In this document: in pieces, positions 59,001-64,000 of the stretch | How the letters are laid out: each line of letters opens with the position of its first letter | How positions within the stretch are numbered: position 1 is the first letter of the stretch | DNA from: Sphingomonas sp. JUb134 | GTDB lineage: Bacteria > Pseudomonadota > Alphaproteobacteria > Sphingomonadales > Sphingomonadaceae | DNA length: 64,000 nt | Reading direction: 5' to 3' | Assembly: GCF_004341505.2 (NCBI RefSeq) | Contig: NZ_SLYP02000001.1 | Location: 462,501-526,500 of the forward strand | Notes under the pieces: model-generated | Databases searched by the model: none | What the model saw: the letters and a program-made list of their open reading frames with translations, nothing else | Told to the model about the DNA's origin: nothing | Made by a program: the position numbers and the translations under genes

Positions 59001-59429
59001 GCTGATCCGGTTCTGGCTGACCAGTGCGGGCGAATGCGCGCCGGTCGCGGCGTCCGCGAACAGCAGCGCCACATCCTTGGCGCGCACGTCGCGCCCGTTG
59101 ATACGATAGGCGGAGCCGGCGCCGCGCTCGATCCGGCGCACCACCTCCACCTCTTCGCCCTCGGGCCCGACCTCGTCGGCGAGGATCGACACTTCGGCGA
59201 AGTCGCGCGGCGGGCGGGTGGCGGTGCCGGCGAAGATCACGTCCTCCATCGCCGCACCGCGCATCGACCGGGCGCTATTCTCGCCCATGGTCCAGCGCAG
59301 TGCTTCCAGGAGGTTCGATTTGCCGCAGCCGTTGGGGCCGACCACGCCGGTCAGCCCCGCCTCGATCACCAGGTCGGACGCGTCGACGAAGCTCTTGAAG
59401 CCGGACAGGCGCAGCCGCCGGATCCGCAT
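56016..59429 (-). CDS. smc: Chromosome segregation protein SMC
   Basis: SMC ATPase of the bacterial condensin, which organises the chromosome for segregation. 1137 residues: Walker A VVGPNGCGKSNLLEAL near the start, long coiled coil, hinge about 490-630, second coiled coil, then signature TLLSGGEQALTAVA and Walker B ICVLDEVDAPLDDAN near the end. The coiled-coil arms are unusually rich in Ala and Glu/Arg (typical of high-GC SMC). Preceded by two DsbA-like genes on the same strand. Confidence 0.98.
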   Translation of the reverse strand: MRIRRLRLSGFKSFVDASDLVIEAGLTGVVGPNGCGKSNLLEALRWTMGENSARSMRGAAMEDVIFAGTATRPPRDFAEVSILADEVGPEGEEVEVVRRIERGAGSAYRINGRDVRAKDVALLFADAATGAHSPALVSQNRISAVISAKPAERRAMLEEAAGIAGLHVRRRDAENRLRATETNLTRLAEVLADQDGRIAQLRRQARQAERYRELSGRIRVAEARLIFARWRDAAAAADAARAESKDADALVVSRTAEQAAAEAAQAAAVAALATHRSSAQAARDALSEATHRREALVAQRGAAERRLGELEAAIARIAEDRGREGALASDAAEALARLAAESKALEAEAAAADAALPELAVALAGAEQASRDAEVALAQALARQASELADVRVARAALQAAQARLERATRDERRIAAELAVLADAAPLHAARAAAAEARDKALGGIEQARAALAAADAEERAQAGRREAAQAARATASAELAALDGEAAALERAQRRGGRERLLDRLEVAPGYERALAAALGDDVEAGLDAADERYWGGAEATRDDPPPPPGVSRLSGQVGAPDVLARRLGQVFVCEADTGTALAVGQRLVTLDGALRRWDGFRAVAGGGAAAAERLERANRLRVIAAARPQAAAAVEEAAAALTDAEAAIRAAKAQAADARRSVESHEAAAREAARAEDRAAAAIERAESQRADLAARQRRAALDLEEAAGEATRAEAAVAALPDGSGTQTEVARLSAEAEGRRGAVVDARAAAAERERAATAARARITAAAVEAKGWKQRAGEAVRRIADLDKRAADSARERDAIAGRPDALSVEIDAVTAALLGAREAVDAAQREEHAAEQALRAAETALRAIGEALAAAREARAGAAARAENYDQRRVETARLSGERFECPPPLLPERLEFESADVATPEAEAAAHDRLTAERERIGPVNLVADRELAELDAARASGDRERAELELAVNRLRGSIGILNREGRQRLLAAFHAVNEHFQRLFGTLFNGGQAHLALVDSDDPLEAGLEILAQPPGKRLQSLTLLSGGEQALTAVALIFGLFLTSPAPICVLDEVDAPLDDANIDRFCDLLERMTQETETRYLIVTHNAATMSRMHRLFGVTMVEQGVSRLVSVDLRGAETLLAAE

Positions 59430-59456
59430 CGCCGCACGCGCCCGGTCAGACGGGGA

Positions 59457-60188
59457 TTAGGCGCCAGCGTCGCGCAGCGCCGCCTCGACCTGCGTCCAGT
59501 TCACCGCGTCCAGCTTGTTGTCGTTCAGGAAGAAGCTGGGCGTGCCCGTCACCTTGTCGGCGGCTTCCTCGGTGATCTTGACGAGCGCCTCCAGCCCCTT
59601 CTGGTCGGCCAGGCACTGGCGCGCCTTCGCCTCGGGGATGCCGCGCTGCTTGACGAAGTCGATGTAGCCCAGTTGCTGCGCCCACAGCGACACCGCCTGC
59701 GCCGGCGGCATCTGCTGCACCTGCGCCTGGAAGCTTTCCGGCAGCGCCTGGAGCTTGTCCAGCACCGCATTCTGATTGGCGTACATCTGGTCGAGGATCG
59801 GGAAGAACGGCCCCGTCCCGCCGCAGCGGCCGAGCAGCCCGGCGGCAAGATCCGGTGCGCCGTGGACCGCAAAGTCGCGGAACTCGTAGGAGACCTTGCC
59901 GCTCGCGACATAGGTGTCCGCCAGCGCCGGCACCGAGTCGCGCCCGAACTGGCCGCAGGTCGGGCAGGTGCGCGAGCCATATTCGACCAGCTTGATCGGC
60001 GCATCCGGGTTGCCCATGCGATAGCCGCCCTCCGGCGTCACCGACACCGTCTCGGCCCAGTTGGTGCCGGCCGGCGCCGCCACCGCCGCGACCTTCTGCG
60101 CGGGCGCGCCGCTGTTGCCGGAGCCCGCGTCCCCGCCACCGCAACCGGCGAGCAGGAGAAGGGGCAGCAGGGGAAGAGCGATCCGCAT
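59457..60188 (-). CDS. DsbA-family thiol oxidoreductase, lipoprotein
   Basis: A 243-residue thioredoxin-fold protein. Lipobox LLAGC (Cys16) indicates membrane attachment. Active site CPTC (Cys75, Cys78) and cis-Pro loop GTPSFFLND match DsbA/DsbG-like proteins. The CPTC dipeptide differs from the DsbA CPHC of its neighbour. The smc start lies 27 bases after its stop. Confidence 0.92.
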   Translation of the reverse strand: MRIALPLLPLLLLAGCGGGDAGSGNSGAPAQKVAAVAAPAGTNWAETVSVTPEGGYRMGNPDAPIKLVEYGSRTCPTCGQFGRDSVPALADTYVASGKVSYEFRDFAVHGAPDLAAGLLGRCGGTGPFFPILDQMYANQNAVLDKLQALPESFQAQVQQMPPAQAVSLWAQQLGYIDFVKQRGIPEAKARQCLADQKGLEALVKITEEAADKVTGTPSFFLNDNKLDAVNWTQVEAALRDAGA

Positions 60189-60216
60189 GATATTGGCTCC
60201 GTGAAGAGAAAGGGGG

Positions 60217-60900
60217 TTAGCGCTGCAGCGCCTGGCGCAGCGGGGGCTCGACCTCGGCCCAGCTGTTGGCAGCGAGCAGATTGCCGTCGATCTCGAAGCT
60301 CGGCGTGCCCTGGACGCGGCCCTGGACCTTCTCGGTCGCCGCGACCAGTTCGCCGCGCGCGACCGGATCGACCAGGCAGCGGTCCGCCTGCTGCGCGGAA
60401 AGCCCGCTGCGCGTCATCAGCGCGGTCAACCCCGAACCCGCGGCGATGCGCCGCAGCCGTGCCTCGAGCGTCGTCGCGCCCTTGAACGAATCGGGCTTGG
60501 CCTGGAACGCCATCGCCTTGTCGAGCAGCGCCTTCTGGTTGGCGAAGATCAGCGCGTGCTGGCGCGCGAACCGCGCCGTCCCGCCGCAGCGCGCAAGCAA
60601 GGCGCTCGCAAGGTCCAGCGGATCGCGCACGAAGTTGCGGATCTCCACCCGGACCTGGCCGTTGCGGACCAGCCCGTCATGGAGCGGTGCCTTCGATTCC
60701 TCGACGAAATGGCCGCAGTGCGGGCAGGTGTAGCTGACATATTCGACCAGCGTGACGCGCGCCTTGGGGTTTCCGATCTGGAAACCGCCGCTCGCCGCCT
60801 TCACCGTCACCGTGCGCCAGTCGCGTGCCGGCTGCGCCTCTGCGCCACCCGTCATCACCAGTCCCGCGAGCACACCCGCGAGCACCCCCAGCAACCGCAT
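60217..60900 (-). CDS. DsbA-family disulfide oxidoreductase
   Basis: A 227-residue periplasmic DsbA-like protein, signal peptide ending GGAEA. Active site CPHC (Cys59, Cys62) within VSYTCPHCGHFVEES, and cis-Pro GTPSFEIDG. The ATG at 60900 overlaps the stop of the DUF721 gene as TGATG. Two tandem DsbA-like genes suggest one oxidase and one with a different partner. Confidence 0.93.
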   Translation of the reverse strand: MRLLGVLAGVLAGLVMTGGAEAQPARDWRTVTVKAASGGFQIGNPKARVTLVEYVSYTCPHCGHFVEESKAPLHDGLVRNGQVRVEIRNFVRDPLDLASALLARCGGTARFARQHALIFANQKALLDKAMAFQAKPDSFKGATTLEARLRRIAAGSGLTALMTRSGLSAQQADRCLVDPVARGELVAATEKVQGRVQGTPSFEIDGNLLAANSWAEVEPPLRQALQR

Positions 60901-61457
60901 CAACGAACCTTTCCCAGAACCGGTATCGAAAGCGGCGTCGGCGGCGCAGCGACGCCGGCCGCCAGTGCCGAAAGCACTGCCTTCAGCTCAGGATCGGCGA
61001 TGGTGCGCAGGCTCTCGCCCAACTCGGCGGGCACGTGCGTCGGCTGCGGCCGCGGCGGCGCGACCCGCTGCGCGCGGCGAACGTCGCCCTGCCGGAATGC
61101 GATGCGGCCGACCGCGGCATAGCCGAAGAAGCGGTTCACCCGCTCGACGATCTCGGGGCCGATGTGCTGCATCATGGTGACGTGCGCGCCGTGCACCACC
61201 AGGGTCAGCACCCCGTCGGTGCGCTGCCCCTGCGGGAAGCGGATCGATTCGGGTGCGGACACGCGCGCATAACGCTCGCCGACGATCTCGGGCCAGCGGC
61301 TCACCACCGCGCTCTGGATGAAGCCGAACTTGCGGAATGCCGCCCGGCCGATGTCCGGCAACAGGTCCGCCACCGCGCGCGCATAGCCGTGGCGCTTCGG
61401 CTCCTCCTTGGGAGGCCGGACCTTGGTGGCAGTGGGGGCTTTGGGGGGCGTCGTCAT
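60900..61457 (-). CDS. DUF721 protein
   Basis: A 185-residue conserved protein; DUF721 members resemble the DciA family (replicative helicase loader-linked) but this link is only family-level. The N-terminus MTTPPKAPTATKV is a Pro/Lys-rich linker; the domain includes RKFGFIQSAVVSRWPEIVGERYARVSAPESI, split as FGFIQSAVVSRWPEIVG and RYARVSAPESI. The ATG at 61457 lies 28 bases from the divergent mutY start. Head of the DUF721-DsbA-DsbA-SMC operon. Confidence 0.87.
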   Translation of the reverse strand: MTTPPKAPTATKVRPPKEEPKRHGYARAVADLLPDIGRAAFRKFGFIQSAVVSRWPEIVGERYARVSAPESIRFPQGQRTDGVLTLVVHGAHVTMMQHIGPEIVERVNRFFGYAAVGRIAFRQGDVRRAQRVAPPRPQPTHVPAELGESLRTIADPELKAVLSALAAGVAAPPTPLSIPVLGKVR

Positions 61458-61485
61458 CGCGGCTTCCCCATGCCATAGGCGCGGC

Positions 61486-62529
61486 GTGCCCGCCAACCTT
61501 TCTGCAATCGCTCCCGCCCTGCTCGACTGGTACGACGCCAACGCGCGCAGCCTGCCCTGGCGTGCGCCGCCCAACACCCCCGCGCCCGATCCGTATCGCG
61601 TCTGGCTGTCGGAGGTGATGCTCCAGCAGACCCAGGTCGCGACCGTGCGCCCGTATTTCGAAAAGTTCGTCGCGCGCTGGCCCGATTTCGCGAGTCTCGC
61701 CGCCGCCGAGGATGCCGAGCTGATGGCCGCCTGGGCAGGGCTCGGCTACTACGCCCGCGCCCGCAACCTGCTCGCCTGCGCCCGCGCGGTCGCGAACGAC
61801 CATCGCGGCGTGCTGCCGGACACCGAGGAGGGCCTGCGCGCCCTCCCCGGCCTCGGCGCCTATACCGCAGCCGCCATCGCCGCGATCGCCTTCGGTCGGC
61901 GCGCGGTGGTGGTCGACGCCAATGTCGAGCGGGTGGTCGCGCGGCTGTTCGCCCTCCCCCAGCCGCTGCCCGCCGGCCGTCCGGCGATCCGTGTCGCAAC
62001 CGATTCGATCACGCCGGAGATGCGCGCCGGCGACTTCGCGCAGGCGATGATGGATCTCGGCTCGGGCATCTGCACCCCGCGCGCGCCACGCTGCCTGCTC
62101 TGCCCCTTGCGCACCCAGTGCGACGCCTTCGCCACCGGCGATCCGGAAGCCTTTCCGCTGAAGGCGCCCAAGCGCGAGAAGCCGCACCGTCACGGCACCA
62201 TCTTCTGGCTCGAACACGAAGGCCAGGTGCTGCTCGTCCGCCGCCCGGCCAAGGGCCTGCTCGGCGGCATGCGCGCGCTGCCGACCGGCCCGTGGGCGGA
62301 GACGCCGCCCGGCCTGGCCGAGGCGCCGGTCGACGCCGACTGGCAGGCAATGGGCGGCGTCGCCCACGGCTTCACCCATTTCCGCCTGAGCTGCACGGTT
62401 GCGGCGGCCACGCTGCCGGCCCACATGGCCGTGCCGGATGGCGAATGGTGGCCGATCGACTCGCTCGACGAAGCGGGCATGCCGACGGTGTTCGTCCGCG
62501 CACAGCGGCTGATGGAGGGATTGCGATGA
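61486..62529 (+). CDS. mutY: A/G-specific adenine glycosylase MutY
   Basis: Removes adenine opposite 8-oxoguanine. 347 residues from a GTG at 61486. Helix-hairpin-helix core: SEVMLQQTQVATV (catalytic Glu), GLGAYTAAAIAAIAFG and VVVDANVERVVAR (catalytic Asp). The iron-sulfur motif CTPRAPRCLLCPLRTQC matches C-x6-C-x2-C-x5-C. The C-terminal MutT-like domain follows. No ATG fits upstream of the GTG in frame. The start lies 28 bases from DUF721. Confidence 0.95.
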   Translation: MPANLSAIAPALLDWYDANARSLPWRAPPNTPAPDPYRVWLSEVMLQQTQVATVRPYFEKFVARWPDFASLAAAEDAELMAAWAGLGYYARARNLLACARAVANDHRGVLPDTEEGLRALPGLGAYTAAAIAAIAFGRRAVVVDANVERVVARLFALPQPLPAGRPAIRVATDSITPEMRAGDFAQAMMDLGSGICTPRAPRCLLCPLRTQCDAFATGDPEAFPLKAPKREKPHRHGTIFWLEHEGQVLLVRRPAKGLLGGMRALPTGPWAETPPGLAEAPVDADWQAMGGVAHGFTHFRLSCTVAAATLPAHMAVPDGEWWPIDSLDEAGMPTVFVRAQRLMEGLR

Positions 62530-63821
62530 GGGCACGGACGTGGATGGCAGGCATCGCGGCGCTGGCGCTGGTCGCCCCGCCGATCGCAACCGCGCAGGTC
62601 GCCCCCGCCCGCCAGCCCTCCGCCCCGGCACTCCCGAGCGTCGAATCGGCCGCCGACCGCTATGTCGCCGCCGGCCGCGCACCCGGAATCGCCGTCGCGA
62701 TCGGCGGCCCGGGCGATACCCGCTTCGTCGCCAGGGGAAGGCTTTCGGACGGCGGCGCGCCCGTCACCCCGGACTCGCTGTGGCGGGTCTATTCGATGAC
62801 CAAGCCGATCACCGCGATGGCGGCGATGATGCTGATCGAGGACGGCAAGATGCGGCTCGACCAGCCGGTGTCCGATTTCCTTCCCGCCTTCGCCAAGATG
62901 CGCGTGCTCACCGATCCCGAGCGCAGCCTCGCCAGCCGCCCCGCCGCGCGCCCGATCACCATCCGCCACCTGCTCACCCACACGGCGGGTCTCGGCTATT
63001 CCATCGTCACCAAGGGGCCGCTGCTCCACGAATATGAGCGGCTCGGCATCGTCCCCGCCGCGATCAATGCCAAGGTCGAGACCGAGATGCTGCGCGTGCG
63101 GCCGAAATCGCTCGCCGAGTTCGCCGATCGTCTCGCCACCCTGCCGCTGATCGCCGATCCGGGCAGCACGTGGAGCTATTCGGTCAGCCTCGACCTGATG
63201 GGCCGCGTCATCGAGGTCGCGAGCGGCATGTCGTTCGAACGCTTCCTTGAGACCCGCATGTTCGGCCCGCTCGGCATGACCTCCACCTACTGGCAGGTGC
63301 CCGCCGACCAGGCCGGAAGGCTCGCGACCAACTATGTCTTCGTCGGCGATCGCGCGGTGCCGCTGGATCCGGCGACGACCTCGATCTTCCTGAAGGCCCC
63401 GAGCTTCCCCTATGGCGGCGCCGGCCTCGTCGCGTCGGCGCGCGACTATGACCGCTTCCTCCACATGCTCCAGAACCGCGGCACGCTGGACGGCAAGCGC
63501 GTGATGAAGCCGGAGACGGTCTCGCTAGCCATGTCGAACCTGCTCCCGGCCGGCGTCTCCTTCGGCGGCGTCGACGCGAGCACCGGCGGCACCAATGCGC
63601 CCAAGATGGGCTTCGGGGCGGGCGGCTCGGTGTATCTGGAGGACGTGCCCGGCGGCCTCGGCAAGGGCACCTATGGCTGGGGCGGTGCCGCCGGCACGAT
63701 CGCCTTCGTCGATCCCGCCCGCCAGCTGCGCGGCACGGTGATGGTCAACTATTTCCCCGCCGATCGCTGGCCGCTGCGTGCCGACCTGACGCGCGCGCTG
63801 CTCGCAGACCTCCAGCGATGA
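62526..63821 (+). CDS. Class C beta-lactamase family serine hydrolase
   Basis: A 431-residue secreted serine hydrolase (signal peptide ending IATAQ). Motifs: SMTK (Ser90, Lys93), WSYSVS with Tyr218 (YxN-like position is Tyr-Ser-Val rather than Tyr-Ala-Asn), and GGAAGTIAFVD near the C-terminus. This variant is common in esterases and D-aminopeptidases of the family, so lactam hydrolysis is not assured. Overlaps mutY and nudC by four bases each. Confidence 0.88.
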   Translation: MRARTWMAGIAALALVAPPIATAQVAPARQPSAPALPSVESAADRYVAAGRAPGIAVAIGGPGDTRFVARGRLSDGGAPVTPDSLWRVYSMTKPITAMAAMMLIEDGKMRLDQPVSDFLPAFAKMRVLTDPERSLASRPAARPITIRHLLTHTAGLGYSIVTKGPLLHEYERLGIVPAAINAKVETEMLRVRPKSLAEFADRLATLPLIADPGSTWSYSVSLDLMGRVIEVASGMSFERFLETRMFGPLGMTSTYWQVPADQAGRLATNYVFVGDRAVPLDPATTSIFLKAPSFPYGGAGLVASARDYDRFLHMLQNRGTLDGKRVMKPETVSLAMSNLLPAGVSFGGVDASTGGTNAPKMGFGAGGSVYLEDVPGGLGKGTYGWGGAAGTIAFVDPARQLRGTVMVNYFPADRWPLRADLTRALLADLQR

Positions 63822-64000
63822 TCGGCTTCACCGGGGGCACCCTCGACCGCGCGGATCGCGAGCGCGACGATCCGGAGGCGCTCGCCGCCGCGCTTGCCGA
63901 TCCGCGCGCCCAGCTGCTGCGCCTGCGCGCGCTGGAACCGGAAGTGGACGCCGACGGCCGCATGGTCTGGGACGCGCTCGGCACGCTTCCGGCCGGCGTA
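63818..64000 (+). CDS. nudC: NAD(H) pyrophosphatase NudC, 5' end only
   Basis: First 61 codons before the right edge. The N-terminus MIGFTGGTLDRADRERDDPEALAAALADPRAQL, here split as MIGFTGGTLDRADRERDD and EALAAALADPRAQLLRL, matches the N-terminal NUDIX-like part of NudC. The zinc ribbon and Nudix box lie beyond the window. Starts with ATGA overlap to the serine hydrolase. Confidence 0.8.
   Translation, partial: MIGFTGGTLDRADRERDDPEALAAALADPRAQLLRLRALEPEVDADGRMVWDALGTLPAGV

Noticed and set aside
58143..60485. Plus-strand frame over smc and dsbA genes
   Set aside because: Antisense to strongly conserved genes; no motif seen.

Overview
The window is high-GC chromosomal DNA from an alphaproteobacterium, most likely a sphingomonad (Sphingomonas or close relative). 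This is inferred from the rimP-nusA-ylxR-infB-rbfA / truB-rpsO-pnp cluster, the HisZ-type ATP phosphoribosyltransferase regulatory subunit, the DsbA-DsbA-SMC operon, a zf-CHCC protein, an SdhAF4-like peptide and the style of the intergenic repeats. No rRNA, tRNA, CRISPR array, prophage or insertion sequence was seen. It is mainly core genome with a few accessory insertions.

Layout. 1-1.3 kb: end-truncated NTF2-like gene and a membrane histidine kinase. 1.5-14 kb, all minus strand: transcription/translation cluster, read from rimP (13.9 kb) through nusA, a small tautomerase, ylxR, infB and rbfA, then an inserted toxin-antitoxin pair, thymidine kinase and an M50 protease, then truB, rpsO and pnp. 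14-21.6 kb: PQQ-type sugar dehydrogenase, hisZ, serA and serC, an extensin-like lipoprotein and a LOG-family protein. 21.8-27.8 kb: SdhAF4-like peptide, RsmB-type methyltransferase, rpe, a heparinase II/III-like protein and purH. 27.9-34.8 kb: polysaccharide flippase, a TonB-C-like periplasmic protein, polA and a lipoprotein class A beta-lactamase. 35-39.5 kb: nadB with a solo ABC ATPase, zf-CHCC protein, tldD and a DUF2007 peptide. 39.8-41.5 kb: glnK-amtB behind a near-perfect sigma-54 promoter. 41.8-46.8 kb: rpoZ and an ABC exporter whose permease is fused to an M1-type peptidase. 46.9-55.5 kb: two GH130-like genes flanking an SDR, DUF1810, ubiG, lysC, YjbQ, a nitronate monooxygenase, a polyprenyl diphosphate synthase and a chorismate mutase. 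55.7-61.5 kb: DUF721, two DsbA-like proteins, SMC and a small secreted protein. 61.5-64 kb: mutY, a class C serine hydrolase and the start of nudC.

Many neighbours overlap by 1 or 4 bases (TGATG, ATGA or GTGA), so translational coupling is the rule. At least four families of short inverted-repeat elements sit between genes in tandem or convergent positions, and none was found between divergent genes. The points most worth a second look are the toxin-antitoxin module with its palindrome lying over a leaderless promoter, the ABC permease-peptidase fusion, the GH130 pair, the tautomerase inside the nusA operon, the terminator-like hairpin between infB and rbfA, and the repeat families.
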